Position numbers and translations under genes: made by a program. Below the pieces are notes generated by a model. That model saw only the letters and a program-made list of their open reading frames with translations, was not told where the DNA came from and ran no database searches. Source: Pectobacterium sp013449375 (lineage in GTDB: Bacteria; Pseudomonadota; Gammaproteobacteria; Enterobacterales; Enterobacteriaceae). Taken from it: DNA of 64,000 nt. Shown in pieces: positions 18,066 through 27,791 of the stretch (position 1 is the first letter of the stretch; the number at the start of each line of letters is the position of its first letter). The stretch lies in assembly GCF_048593165.1 (NCBI RefSeq), contig NZ_CP184271.1; one strand, written 5' to 3'.

Positions 18066-18527
18066 TTACGGCGCGATCGTCCGCATGATGGGGTTTTGCA
18101 GGGAGATGAGTGTTTCGGTGGACTGAATTTCATCAATTGTTTGGATCTTGTTGATAAGTACATGTTGCAGCGCTTCTATCGAGCGGCACATGACTTTAAT
18201 AAAGATGCTGTAATGTCCGGTGGTGTAGTAGGCCTCGACCACTTCTTCCAGATTGTTCAGCTTCTCCAGTGCCGAGGGATAATCTTTGGCGCTTTTCAGA
18301 ATGATGCCGATAAAGCAGCACACGTCATAGCCCAGCTGTTTTGGGTTCACGTCCAGACGTGTACCAACAATGATGCCCGCCTGTTTCATTTTTTCCACTC
18401 GAACGTGGATAGTTCCAGGACTGACGGAAAACTGTTTTGCCAGTTCGGCATACGGGGTACGTGCATTTTCCATTAAGGCGGAAAGAATGCCGCGATCGAG
18501 ATTATCGATCTGATAAATTTCTGCCAC
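18066..18527 (-). CDS. asnC: Transcriptional regulator AsnC (Lrp family)
   Basis: Asparagine-responsive activator of asnA. The 153 residues have an N-terminal helix-turn-helix (about 22-45, TPYAELAKQFSVSPGTIHVR) and a C-terminal RAM ligand-binding domain (YYTTGHYSIFIKV). Near-identical in length to E. coli AsnC (152). It is divergent from asnA across a 152-bp spacer that must hold both promoters and the AsnC site. A near-match to a DnaA box, TTATCCATA, is at 18601-18609 in that spacer. Confidence 0.96.
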   Translation of the reverse strand: MAEIYQIDNLDRGILSALMENARTPYAELAKQFSVSPGTIHVRVEKMKQAGIIVGTRLDVNPKQLGYDVCCFIGIILKSAKDYPSALEKLNNLEEVVEAYYTTGHYSIFIKVMCRSIEALQHVLINKIQTIDEIQSTETLISLQNPIMRTIAP

Positions 18528-18679
18528 TTTGAGCCTCCTATTTTAGCGAATAATGATTTTATACCGCTATAAAATGACGGATTAAAAGCACAAGAGCAAT
18601 TTATCCATAAGATTATTGAATGACTAGCGGTTTTTATTGCTTAATGAATAACTAAATACGATGAATAAGAGACGCGGCA

Positions 18680-19672
18680 ATGAAAAAGCAGTACATCGAA
18701 AAACAGCAGCAAATCAGCTTCGTTAAATCTTTCTTCTCCAGCCAACTGGAACAGCTTCTGGGATTGATTGAAGTTCAGGCACCTATTCTTAGCCGTATCG
18801 GTGATGGTACGCAGGATAACTTGTCCGGTACGGAAAAAGCGGTGCAGGTTAAGGTGAAAGCCCTGCCTGATGCCACATTTGAAGTGGTGCACTCACTGGC
18901 TAAATGGAAACGTAAAACGCTGGGCGCGTATGATTTTAGTAGTGGTGAAGGCATTTATACCCATATGAAGGCGCTGCGCCCAGACGAAGATCGTCTGAGC
19001 CCGATCCACTCGGTTTATGTCGATCAGTGGGATTGGGAGCGCGTGATGGGAGACGGTGAGCGTCATGCAGAGTACCTGAAATCGACGGTGATGCGTATTT
19101 ATCAGGGTATCAAGGCGACAGAGGCTGCGGTTCATCAGGCGTTTGGGATTCAGCCTTTCCTGCCAGAACAGATTCATTTTGTGCATACCGAAACGTTGCT
19201 GAAGCGCTACCCCGACCTGGATGCCAAAGGGCGTGAGCGAGCCATTGCGAAAGAACTAGGCGCTGTCTTCTTGATAGGGATTGGCGGCAAGTTGTCCAGC
19301 GGGCATTCTCACGATGTGCGTGCACCGGATTATGATGACTGGACGACGCCTGGCGAGCAGGAACTAGCGGGGCTGAACGGCGATATCGTCGTGTGGAACC
19401 CAGTTCTGAACGATGCATTTGAGATTTCATCTATGGGTATCCGCGTGGATGCAGAGGCGTTAACACGCCAGTTGGCGCTGACACAGGATGAAGAACGTCT
19501 GAAACTGGAATGGCATCAGGCGCTGCTGCGCGGTGAGATGCCGCAAACGATCGGCGGGGGAATCGGTCAGTCTCGCCTAGTCATGCTGCTGCTGCAATTG
19601 TCGCACATTGGTCAGGTTCAGTGCGGCGTATGGCCACAGCCACTGCATGAGTCAGTTTCCGGTCTGCTTTAA
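18680..19672 (+). CDS. asnA: Aspartate--ammonia ligase (asparagine synthetase A)
   Basis: Makes asparagine from aspartate, ammonia and ATP in the cytoplasm. The 330 residues equal the E. coli length. Family landmarks include the start MKKQYIEKQQQISFVKSFFS, the class II aminoacyl-tRNA-synthetase-like core and the C-terminal GGGIGQSRLVMLLL motif. Divergent from its regulator asnC. It ends one base before the stop codon of convergent viaA, so there is no room for a separate terminator between them. Confidence 0.97.
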   Translation: MKKQYIEKQQQISFVKSFFSSQLEQLLGLIEVQAPILSRIGDGTQDNLSGTEKAVQVKVKALPDATFEVVHSLAKWKRKTLGAYDFSSGEGIYTHMKALRPDEDRLSPIHSVYVDQWDWERVMGDGERHAEYLKSTVMRIYQGIKATEAAVHQAFGIQPFLPEQIHFVHTETLLKRYPDLDAKGRERAIAKELGAVFLIGIGGKLSSGHSHDVRAPDYDDWTTPGEQELAGLNGDIVVWNPVLNDAFEISSMGIRVDAEALTRQLALTQDEERLKLEWHQALLRGEMPQTIGGGIGQSRLVMLLLQLSHIGQVQCGVWPQPLHESVSGLL

Positions 19673-19673
19673 T

Positions 19674-21158
19674 TTAATGCGTTTTTCCGTGTTGCCAGCG
19701 GCGCATTAAACGGCTTTTTAATCCGGTATCAAAGCGCCAGATATGGTCAAAGATGCGCATGATGCCGGGTTTGCCGTGATCAGACATCGCTACAGCATGG
19801 AAACGGTGCTGTAGCTGCTTCTGGCGGCTTTTCACCTTATCGACCACCTCATCCGGCAATCGCTGGGCAATAAAATCTGAAATCACCACTGCATCGGCAT
19901 CATGCCAAAGTGCTTCATCCATCTTATCCAACAACGCTGATAGACAGGCGCTCATATCCGTACCGCCACGGAAGGATTGGCTGAGAAAACGTATGGCTTG
20001 CTCTAATCCATCCGCAGACGTGAGTTCGTATTTCACCACGCCGGTAGAAAACAGCATGATGTAACAACGGCGGTTATCGGCGAGCGCAATACGCATCAGC
20101 GCAAGGCAGAAGGCTTTGGCACAGCGCTCATTAAAGCCGCCCATCGAGCCTGACGTATCAACGCAGACGATAAACGGGCCACGCGGCTGTTGTTCATTTC
20201 GTTGATGAATCACAGGGCGTTCCATGACTTTCTCGCGCCAGCTCTCACCTTGTAAGCGATAGGTCAGCAGGCGATGTTCCAACAGACGACGATAAAACTC
20301 GAATTCCAGTTCGCTGATGCCCAAAGCAGCCAGCTCGGTTGGCATCAAGCGCAGAATGTCATCGCTCTGATGTATACCACTGACCTGTTCAGGCACGGTA
20401 GCGGGTTCTCTAACACTTACCCGAAAGGCTTTCTGTGGGGCATCTTTAGCTAGGATGGATTTGGTTTCCCTGCTGCGCCCCAGTTGTTCCGCCAGTTTCT
20501 GTAATTCTGGTTGGCGTTGTAAGAAAGCGCCAAAATCCAATAACGGGCGAGGGTCGGTGTGAATACGCTGTGCTACGCTGAGATCCCAGAGTCTCCCCGC
20601 AGCGTTTTCATTTTCTGCCAAAATGGGTTCGAGCTTGCCACTTAGCGTCAGGCGTTGTTGTAGTTCATCCAGCAGAATTTCCCGTTCTTGTTCCATTAAC
20701 TGCTGATGTAATGAAACCGTTTGCAAGGTGAGGCTTAAGCGCCAGCGCTGGAGAAAGAGCGCGTGAAGCCCATTGGTGAGCTTCTGTTTTAACGTTCGAT
20801 CTGGGGAAGGGGCGTCGATAAGCTGTGAAGCCTGGGCTATAAACGGTGATTCCACGGTGTTGAGCGTATCCATTATCTCAGGGAGGCGCGTCTGGAAAGT
20901 CTGATTGTCGAATGATAGTGAATGTTGATAGCAGCTAAACTCTTTTTCCAGCTCTGGAGGTATCTGGGTGGTACGCAGGCGCTGCTTTAACGTTTCTTTC
21001 CATTTGGGGAGATCGTTGAGTAATGATGACTTCAGGCTGGGGAATTTTTCAAAGAAGAACGTGATCTGTGGTGTCGCCAGCAGCGTCATAATTAGCTCAT
21101 CCAGCAGCTCGTTTTCATCAATAGACAGAAGCATTTCCAGTGATTCCAGCGTGATCAT
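19674..21158 (-). CDS. viaA: VWA-domain protein ViaA, partner of RavA
   Basis: Works with the MoxR ATPase RavA; the pair is linked to respiratory complexes and aminoglycoside sensitisation in E. coli. I place the start at 21158 (MITLESLEMLLSIDENELLD), giving 494 residues; E. coli ViaA has 483. The von Willebrand A domain in the C-terminal third has an intact MIDAS (DTSGSMGG) with the later FRGGTD and VISDF metal-site segments. It starts 5 bp after the ravA stop, so the two are translated from one message. It is longer than E. coli by a C-terminal few residues and small internal insertions. Confidence 0.94.
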   Translation of the reverse strand: MITLESLEMLLSIDENELLDELIMTLLATPQITFFFEKFPSLKSSLLNDLPKWKETLKQRLRTTQIPPELEKEFSCYQHSLSFDNQTFQTRLPEIMDTLNTVESPFIAQASQLIDAPSPDRTLKQKLTNGLHALFLQRWRLSLTLQTVSLHQQLMEQEREILLDELQQRLTLSGKLEPILAENENAAGRLWDLSVAQRIHTDPRPLLDFGAFLQRQPELQKLAEQLGRSRETKSILAKDAPQKAFRVSVREPATVPEQVSGIHQSDDILRLMPTELAALGISELEFEFYRRLLEHRLLTYRLQGESWREKVMERPVIHQRNEQQPRGPFIVCVDTSGSMGGFNERCAKAFCLALMRIALADNRRCYIMLFSTGVVKYELTSADGLEQAIRFLSQSFRGGTDMSACLSALLDKMDEALWHDADAVVISDFIAQRLPDEVVDKVKSRQKQLQHRFHAVAMSDHGKPGIMRIFDHIWRFDTGLKSRLMRRWQHGKTH

Positions 21159-21163
21159 TGGCG

Positions 21164-22663
21164 TTAATCCTGTTGCTTTGATTGAGCGATCAGATCGGCA
21201 ACCTGTTGCAAACTGGCTTCTATCTTGGCCAGCCACTCACCTTGGACAAATAGGCAAGGCTGATGCTGACTGAATAAGCGGCGCTGTTCACGCAGTTGCA
21301 TACCTAGTTTTTCATATTCATCGGTAATTTCGGTTGGAAGTGCACTGTTTCGCTTTTCCGGTAGAGAAAGAATGGAGGCTTGCAGACTGATGTCGCGAAT
21401 GGTTAAATGCTGACGATCGTTCACCGCCAAATCGAGACGTTGGGTAAAGCCAATACCGTTGAGCTTACCTCTAATCTCCCCCCCTTTTTGTAGCCAGTTT
21501 TGCAGCGCATTCTTTTCAAAAATCACATGGCTGACTTCAATATCGTTCAAGATCAGTGGGCGTTGTAATACCAGATCCAATGTATCTGTGATGATGGTTT
21601 CTGGCAGCGTGTAGTGGATTTTCCGGCCGAGGAAGTGCCCCTGTTTCTCTACCGAAAATGCCTGTAGTTCGCTTTGTTCTCGTTGGTATTGCTGGCGTTT
21701 GGTATTCACCTGCTGTAGGCGGAACAGTAGATTTCTCTGTTGGTAGGCGTGTTCGGTGATCAACATTTCAAGCTGACGTTCAATGAGCGCCAAGGTGCTT
21801 TGGTCATGCCAGAGACAGTCTTTCAGCAGAATGACATCCACGGGTGTAATGGCATCTCGGCCGCAGAAAAATGCGCTGGCCTGAAGTAGACGCAGGGCTT
21901 TTTTCCAGCGCCGATCGGAAATGTAAGGAGCCTGTTCTAGCGTATCAAGCTGCTGGCGTAATGTGTAAATCAGCTCGAAAGTGGCTTCCGGTAGCGCGAT
22001 GTGCTCAATATCCTTCTGCCACTGTTGGTACTCTTCATCGCTGACACTGAGAGCAGGTAGTACGGGGTTATCGCGCTCGCTGCTATTGTTCACGAGGAGC
22101 GCACGGAAATTCTGTTTTTCCTGGACACGATCGAGCCACAGGCGGATGAGCATGCGGTCATAAAGCGCTTCCAGACCGCCATCCGCCTCCGGCAGTTCAT
22201 TCGACGCCGCGATCAGCAAGCGCATGGGGATGATGTCTTCACTGTTGCCGTTACGGAAGCGCCGTTCGTTAATCGCTGTCAGTAGGGTGTTCAAAATCGC
22301 GGGACCCGCTTTCCAAATCTCATCCAGAAACACGATTTCAGCTTCCGGCAGATAGCCTGCGGTCAGACGTTGATAGCGACCTTCATCTTTTAATGCCTGA
22401 ATGGAAAGGGGGCCGAATACTTCTTCTGGGGTGGAAAAGCGGGTCATCAGGTACTCAAACGCATTCGCGTGGCGAAACGCAAATTTAAGACGCCGAGCGA
22501 TCATACTTTTGGCGATACCTGGCGGCCCTAGCAGAAAAACACTTTCTCCGCTTAGCGCTGCCAGCAGACAGAGACGAATGGCGTGCTGCCTTTCGTAGAG
22601 CCCGTGTTCTAGTGCATGACTGAGACGAGATATTCGTTCAGCCAACGCCGCAGTTTGACGCAT
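21164..22663 (-). CDS. ravA: MoxR-family AAA+ ATPase RavA
   Basis: Hexameric chaperone-like ATPase that binds lysine decarboxylase LdcI and ViaA. The start at 22663 gives MRQTAALAERISRLSHALEHGLYERQ cut at the family-conserved ALAERISRL; a longer frame to 22720 is rejected. The 499 residues match the 498 of E. coli. Walker A is GPPGIAKS, Walker B is IVFLDE, sensor 1 is AASNE. The C-terminal third is the LARA-type region that binds LdcI; it is the least conserved part. Confidence 0.95.
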   Translation of the reverse strand: MRQTAALAERISRLSHALEHGLYERQHAIRLCLLAALSGESVFLLGPPGIAKSMIARRLKFAFRHANAFEYLMTRFSTPEEVFGPLSIQALKDEGRYQRLTAGYLPEAEIVFLDEIWKAGPAILNTLLTAINERRFRNGNSEDIIPMRLLIAASNELPEADGGLEALYDRMLIRLWLDRVQEKQNFRALLVNNSSERDNPVLPALSVSDEEYQQWQKDIEHIALPEATFELIYTLRQQLDTLEQAPYISDRRWKKALRLLQASAFFCGRDAITPVDVILLKDCLWHDQSTLALIERQLEMLITEHAYQQRNLLFRLQQVNTKRQQYQREQSELQAFSVEKQGHFLGRKIHYTLPETIITDTLDLVLQRPLILNDIEVSHVIFEKNALQNWLQKGGEIRGKLNGIGFTQRLDLAVNDRQHLTIRDISLQASILSLPEKRNSALPTEITDEYEKLGMQLREQRRLFSQHQPCLFVQGEWLAKIEASLQQVADLIAQSKQQD

Positions 22664-22994
22664 AATTAATCCGTTAGCCCCATGAGTGATGTACTGAAAT
22701 CGTTTATTTGTAAATCTCACAGCATTAGTGAAAGTGGAGCGCCATAAAGCCCCTATTTTTATAAAGACAATAATAATATTAAACGACAGGTCACAGTTTT
22801 TTATTAGAATACTTTTACGAATTATTCAACCTTATGGCGACAGTAATCAATAAACCCGCTTTTACTGGGTGGCTTGCGCTGGCGATTCGCATAATAAAAA
22901 TGGGTTTTTAGCCTGATTTGTGCATACTGTGCGCGCTTGGACGAGTTGCTGTGAATGACGCGCTTCGCGGACTAATTAACAACAGAAGATAGAT
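22664..22994. other. Divergent ravA-kup spacer
   Basis: 331 bp holding the outward promoters of ravA and kup. I see AT-rich stretches (about 22765-22830) but no motif or hairpin I would call, and no small reading frame worth listing. Confidence 0.5.
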
Positions 22995-24863
22995 ATGAGC
23001 TCAGAACATAAACGTTCGCTTCCGGCGGTCACGCTGGCGGCCATCGGGGTGGTTTATGGAGATATAGGAACCAGCCCTCTTTATACGTTAAGGGAATGTT
23101 TATCAGGGCAGTTTGGTTTTGGGGTCGAGCCTGATTCGGTCTTTGGCTTTCTTTCACTGATCTTTTGGCTGTTGGTTCTCGTTGTTTCGCTGAAATACCT
23201 GACCTATGTGATGCGTGCGGACAACGCAGGCGAAGGTGGGATTCTTACCTTAATGTCGCTAGCCGGACGCAATACTTCCGATCGCATGACGTCCGTGCTG
23301 GTCATCATGGGGTTGATTGGCGGCAGCTTCTTCTATGGAGAAGTGGTCATCACACCAGCCATCTCGGTCATGTCGGCGATGGAAGGGCTAGAGATTGCCG
23401 CGCCGTCGATGGACAGCTATATCGTCCCGCTATCGATTGTCGTGCTGACATTACTCTTTATTATTCAAAAACACGGTACAGGCAGTGTAGGTAAGCTGTT
23501 TGCGCCCGTGATGCTGATTTGGTTTTTAACGCTCGGTGTGCTGGGGGCGCGAAGTATTATCGCTAACCCCGAAGTTTTGCAGGCGTTGAATCCGATGTAC
23601 GCCGTGCGCTTCTTTGCCGAATATAAAGCCGTGTCGTTCTTCGCGCTGGGGGCGGTAGTGCTGGCGATTACCGGAGTCGAGGCGCTGTATGCTGATATGG
23701 GGCACTTCGGCAAATTCCCGATTCGTCTGGCCTGGTTTACGGTGGTGCTGCCGTCGCTGGTGTTAAATTACTTCGGGCAGGGGGCGCTGCTGTTGAAGAA
23801 TCCTGAAGCGATCAAGAACCCCTTCTTCCTGCTGGCGCCAGATTGGGCGCTGATTCCACTGATGATATTGGCGACGTTGGCGACAATCATTGCCTCGCAG
23901 GCCGTCATTTCCGGCGTTTTCTCCCTGACGCGCCAGGCCGTGCGGCTTGGCTATTTGCCGCCGATGCGTATCGTACACACGTCAGATATGGAATCCGGTC
24001 AGATCTATATCCCAGCCATTAATTGGATGCTGTATATCGCCGTTGTCATCGTGATTGTCAGCTTTGAGCATTCGGGCAATTTGGCCGCGGCTTACGGGAT
24101 TGCGGTAACGGGTACGATGGTGATTACCAGCATTCTGTTCTGTACGGTGGCACTGAAGAACTGGCTCTGGCATCGTTATCTGGTATGGGTATTGCTGGCG
24201 GGCTTACTGGTTATAGACGTACCGATGTTTTTGGCTAACGTGGTCAAGATTCTGTCCGGTGGCTGGCTGCCGCTGGCGCTGGGTATGGTGATGTTTATTA
24301 TCATGACGACGTGGAAAAGCGAGCGCTTCAGGCTGCTGCGCCGGCTGCATGAGCATGGTAACTCGTTGGATGCCATGATTGCATCGTTGGAGAAATCACC
24401 GCCGACGCGTGTACCGGGCACCGCTGTCTATTTCTCACGTGCGACTCGCGTGATCCCGTTCGCGCTGCTGCATAATCTTAAGCACAATAAGATCCTACAC
24501 GAGCGTGTGGTGCTGTTGACCATGCGAACGGAGGATGCGCCCTATGTGCTGAACGCGCGTCGCGTAACGGTTGAACAGCTTTCGCCGACGTTCTGGCGAG
24601 TGATTGCCAACTATGGTTGGCGTGAAACGCCGGATGTGGAAGAGGTCTTTCAGCGCTGTTGGCAGGATGGGTTAACCTGCCAAATGATGGAAACCTCTTT
24701 CTTTATGTCCAATGAATCGCTGATTATCGGTGATCGCCCGTGGTATCTGCGCTTGCGCGGTAAGCTATTCATGATGCTCAGCCGCAATGCATTACGAGCG
24801 GCGGATCAGTTTGAAATACCGCCGAACAGGCTGATTGAGCTGGGAATACAGGTCGAGATTTAA
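22995..24863 (+). CDS. kup: Low-affinity potassium uptake protein Kup
   Basis: Constitutive K+/H+ symporter of the inner membrane, important at acid pH. The 622 residues equal the E. coli length. About twelve membrane helices occupy residues 12-440; the family signature YGDIGTSPLYTLRE is in the first. The hydrophilic C-terminal ~180 residues are cytoplasmic. Start chosen at MSSEHKRSLPAVTLAAIGVVY. It converges on qseC, with a palindromic repeat in the spacer. Confidence 0.97.
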   Translation: MSSEHKRSLPAVTLAAIGVVYGDIGTSPLYTLRECLSGQFGFGVEPDSVFGFLSLIFWLLVLVVSLKYLTYVMRADNAGEGGILTLMSLAGRNTSDRMTSVLVIMGLIGGSFFYGEVVITPAISVMSAMEGLEIAAPSMDSYIVPLSIVVLTLLFIIQKHGTGSVGKLFAPVMLIWFLTLGVLGARSIIANPEVLQALNPMYAVRFFAEYKAVSFFALGAVVLAITGVEALYADMGHFGKFPIRLAWFTVVLPSLVLNYFGQGALLLKNPEAIKNPFFLLAPDWALIPLMILATLATIIASQAVISGVFSLTRQAVRLGYLPPMRIVHTSDMESGQIYIPAINWMLYIAVVIVIVSFEHSGNLAAAYGIAVTGTMVITSILFCTVALKNWLWHRYLVWVLLAGLLVIDVPMFLANVVKILSGGWLPLALGMVMFIIMTTWKSERFRLLRRLHEHGNSLDAMIASLEKSPPTRVPGTAVYFSRATRVIPFALLHNLKHNKILHERVVLLTMRTEDAPYVLNARRVTVEQLSPTFWRVIANYGWRETPDVEEVFQRCWQDGLTCQMMETSFFMSNESLIIGDRPWYLRLRGKLFMMLSRNALRAADQFEIPPNRLIELGIQVEI

Positions 24864-24897
24864 GTGATCCCACTATTAGGGCGCTATGTTGGGATAA

Positions 24898-24971
24898 GAT
24901 CGAGATATACGGTCGACCACGGGGCGAGGCGTCCCTGCGGGAACCTCATCCCCGTGTTTCCCTAATAACAA
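24898..24971. repeat. Dispersed palindromic repeat, copy A
   Basis: Between convergent kup and qseC. It contains a hairpin with arms CACGGGG (24918-24924) and CCCCGTG (24950-24956), and inside it AGGCGTCCC facing GGGAACCT. About 75 bp is clearly related, in inverse orientation, to 58403-58476. The outer stem differs between copies by paired changes that keep base pairing. Confidence 0.75.
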
Positions 24972-25038
24972 GCAGCGAGTTGCTGCCTGTTGGGGAAACC
25001 ACATTGCTCAGTGTGTTAACGTATAGAGAGAATGATAG

Positions 25039-26388
25039 TTACCAATTCACCGACACAATCAGCCCACCAGCGGGCTGATTGGTGAACGTGACCCGCATGT
25101 GGTGCAGTTTGGCGATGTTATTGACGATGGATATCCCCAGACCACTGCCGGATTTTTCCTGCCCCAGTGGGCGATAAAAGCGCTCTCCGATTCTTGCCAG
25201 CGCTTCCTCGTTGATACCCGGTCCGTTATCGGCAACCTGAAAGCCGCGCTCTGTCAGCGTCAGGCTTACCGTTCCTCCTTCATGGCTGTAGCGAATAGCA
25301 TTATCCAGCAGATTGCGCACCAGCAGAGTCAGCAGCAGCGGGTGACCCTGCCTAATAACCGGGGTGTCCGGTAAATCCAGCGTCAGCTCGATACCCGCGG
25401 TTTGCGCTGTGTGGTAATGCGCGATCACCGCCTGTTGCAGGAGTTCATTGAACTGGACGGGCTGCATCCCTTCGGGAGACGATTCGGCATCCAACCGCGA
25501 CAGCGTCAGGAGCTGATCCACCAGCCGGGTGGCCCGTTCGATCCCTTTGTCCAGATTGATCAGGGCATGGCGGCGCATGGCTTCATCGTCATGCGCCAGC
25601 TGTGCAACTTCGGTTTGGACTTTCAGCGCAGCCAGCGGGCTACGCAATTCGTGAGCGGCATCGGAGGTAAAACGGCGTTCTCGAACTAGCATGTCGCTGA
25701 TACGGGAAAACAGGTGGTTCAGCGCGTTAACCAACGGGCGAACTTCTTGTGGAATGTGCTGCGTCGCTAGCGGTGTACTGTCGTCGGGGTAACGTTGCTG
25801 AAGCTCGGCGGTTATACGTTTTAGCGGTGAGAGTTCACGTGTGACCAGCCAGAATAGTAGCGCCAGCATGATCGGCAGGGCGAATAACCAGGGCATCAGG
25901 TTGGTTTTTACAATATCCAGCGTCATGTCCTGACGGTATTCCCATTCCTGACCCACTGCAATCACGTAACGATTATCCGCTGTTGTTAGCCAGACGATGC
26001 GCCAGGTATCGTCGTCGTCGCGTAATGTGCCGTCAGTGAAGCCGTTGCGCTGATAGTCAAAAATGAAATCTTTGCCGTTCTCGCCATCATTCAACACCAT
26101 TTTCCCGTCGCGGGTAAAAATAGCGAAGGCCAGCGCATCATCGTCCTGTTTGCCGCGGTTCTTGTGCACCAAACTCTTGGTTTTGGGCAGAGACACCGGC
26201 TGGATTCGCAATTCATCAGGATTCATGGTGGCCAAGCGTTTGGCGAACAGCATTTGCTGGGTATCAAATAGCTCATTGATGTTATGGCGCGTTTGATACC
26301 ACGAAAGCAGACTGGCTACGCCCCAGCAGATCAATGTCAGCAGCGTAAAACCGGTAATCAGACGTAAGCGCAGGCTGAGTCGGTTCAT
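25039..26388 (-). CDS. qseC: Sensor histidine kinase, QseC type
   Basis: Inner-membrane sensor of the QseBC system (quorum-type and catecholamine signals in E. coli; virulence and motility control in several enterobacteria). The 449 residues equal E. coli QseC. Membrane helices at about 10-30 and 162-183 flank a periplasmic sensor region with the conserved QDDDALAFAIFTRDG stretch. The phosphoacceptor is His246 in SDAAHELRSPL, the same number as in E. coli. The ATP-binding N and G boxes are RNLLDNAIRYS and GSGLGISIVNNIAK. It overlaps the response regulator gene by 4 bp. Confidence 0.92.
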   Translation of the reverse strand: MNRLSLRLRLITGFTLLTLICWGVASLLSWYQTRHNINELFDTQQMLFAKRLATMNPDELRIQPVSLPKTKSLVHKNRGKQDDDALAFAIFTRDGKMVLNDGENGKDFIFDYQRNGFTDGTLRDDDDTWRIVWLTTADNRYVIAVGQEWEYRQDMTLDIVKTNLMPWLFALPIMLALLFWLVTRELSPLKRITAELQQRYPDDSTPLATQHIPQEVRPLVNALNHLFSRISDMLVRERRFTSDAAHELRSPLAALKVQTEVAQLAHDDEAMRRHALINLDKGIERATRLVDQLLTLSRLDAESSPEGMQPVQFNELLQQAVIAHYHTAQTAGIELTLDLPDTPVIRQGHPLLLTLLVRNLLDNAIRYSHEGGTVSLTLTERGFQVADNGPGINEEALARIGERFYRPLGQEKSGSGLGISIVNNIAKLHHMRVTFTNQPAGGLIVSVNW

Positions 26389-27047
26389 GGCGCATCTCCC
26401 AGAATATAGCCAACGCCATGTACGGTACGGATAAACCCGCTGCCCAGCTTTTTGCGCAGGTGGTGGATGTGCACTTCTACGGCGTTGCTGGAGACGTCAT
26501 CATCCCACCCGTAGAGCTTTTCTTCCAACTGTGCGCGCGTGAGTACGCGGTTTGGGTTGAGCAAAAACAGTTCCAGCAGCGCCAATTCGCGGGATTTTAG
26601 TATCAACGGCTCATTGTTAAGCGTGACGTTCCGCGAACCCGGCTCCAGGGACACCACGCCGTGCGTTAATGTCGGTTGAAGTTGACCGTGACGGCGGCGA
26701 ATTAGCGCCTGCAGGCGAGCGGCAACTTCCGTCAGCGCAAAGGGCTTACATAAATAATCATCGGCACCCTGCTGGAGCCCTTCCACACGCTGTTCCAGCG
26801 CATCCCTAGCGGTCAAAATCAGCACCGGTTCGTCATGCCCAGCCTGACGCCACTGGCGCAGGATATCCATTCCGTCCATACCCGGCAGGCTGAGATCGAG
26901 CACCACCGCATCATAGGGCGCAGCCTTCAAGGCCGCGGCGCCCGCTTTGCCTTCCGTAAACCAGTCAATATTAAAACCCAGTTTGATTAAGCCTGCTTTC
27001 AGGCCGTCGCCAATCAGACGATCGTCTTCGATTAACAATATTCTCAT
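26385..27047 (-). CDS. qseB: DNA-binding response regulator, QseB type
   Basis: OmpR/PhoB-family regulator paired with the kinase that follows (ATGA overlap). The 220 residues have a receiver domain with phosphoacceptor Asp51 (VVLDLSLPGMDG) and the acidic EDD at 7-9, then a winged-helix domain from about residue 125 ending RTVHGVGYILG. Strong resemblance to E. coli QseB (219 residues). The divergent ygiW gene upstream supports the assignment, because the same arrangement occurs in E. coli. PmrA/BasR is a relative and the main alternative. Confidence 0.9.
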   Translation of the reverse strand: MRILLIEDDRLIGDGLKAGLIKLGFNIDWFTEGKAGAAALKAAPYDAVVLDLSLPGMDGMDILRQWRQAGHDEPVLILTARDALEQRVEGLQQGADDYLCKPFALTEVAARLQALIRRRHGQLQPTLTHGVVSLEPGSRNVTLNNEPLILKSRELALLELFLLNPNRVLTRAQLEEKLYGWDDDVSSNAVEVHIHHLRKKLGSGFIRTVHGVGYILGDAP

Positions 27048-27190
27048 GGCTGCCTCACAGGAAATGTGCTGCTGTCTCGTCTGCGCCTTTTCCGGTTTTA
27101 TACGAAATCGGGAGGCGGCATGTATAGGACAAATCGCTGAAAGCGGGCGATTTCGGCAATATAAAAAAATAAAAATACAGACGCTGATTC

Positions 27191-27210
27191 CTTAAGATTC
27201 TGTTAAGAAC
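27191..27210. promoter_or_regulatory. Direct-repeat site for the response regulator
   Basis: CTTAAGATTCTGTTAAGAAC contains TTAAGA twice, 11 bp apart, one helical turn, as expected for an OmpR-family dimer; PmrA and PreA/QseB sites are CTTAA-type direct repeats. It lies in the divergent qseB-ygiW spacer. Binding is inferred. Confidence 0.55.
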
Positions 27211-27306
27211 GGTTTGTTTTAATCCTTCCCGAAGACCGATTACTCCCGCAGGTTGACTGCGAAACAGTTGACCGTGAAGCGACAGGCAAAATAAGGAAGG
27301 TAAAAT

Positions 27307-27702
27307 ATGAAAAAAGCAGCTGCGTTACTCGCCATTACCGCTCTGGTTTCTGCACCGGTATTTGCTGCGCAAAGCGGCGGTGGTTTCGTCAATCCTGAAA
27401 CGCCAGCGGTTGGTACACATAAAGGGGGATTTGTTGATCCCCAGAATTCCCTCACCACGGTAGATAAGGCTAAAGATCTGCGTGACGACAGTTGGGTTAC
27501 GCTGAGCGGCAATATTGAAAAACGGGTCGGTGATGAGAACTATTTGTTCCGCGATGCGACGGGTACGATGGAAGTCGAGATCGATCACAAGCGCTGGAAT
27601 GGCCAGATGATTTCACCCACTGATAAAGTGGAAATTCAGGGGGAACTGGATAAAGACTTCAATTCCGTCGAACTGGATGTGAAGCAGATTCGTAAACTCT
27701 AA
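27307..27702 (+). CDS. ygiW: Periplasmic OB-fold (BOF) stress protein YgiW
   Basis: Small exported protein of the YgiW/YdeI family, linked in E. coli to peroxide and other stress and often controlled by the adjacent QseB-type regulator. The 131 residues begin with a clear signal peptide (MKKAAALLAITALVSAPVFA, cleavage after VFA near residue 20). The mature part has the family block GGFVNP...KGGFVDP and the bacterial OB-fold core SWVTLSGNIEKRVGDENYLF. AAGGAAGG precedes the ATG. Divergent from qseBC. Confidence 0.9.
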   Translation: MKKAAALLAITALVSAPVFAAQSGGGFVNPETPAVGTHKGGFVDPQNSLTTVDKAKDLRDDSWVTLSGNIEKRVGDENYLFRDATGTMEVEIDHKRWNGQMISPTDKVEIQGELDKDFNSVELDVKQIRKL

Positions 27703-27791
27703 ATCGTTATCCTCAATTTCCTATTGGCGGGCTTTTGCCCGTCATTGATCTCTCTTCTATAACCGCCCCTTGTTCTCTTTATTTTCTTGTT

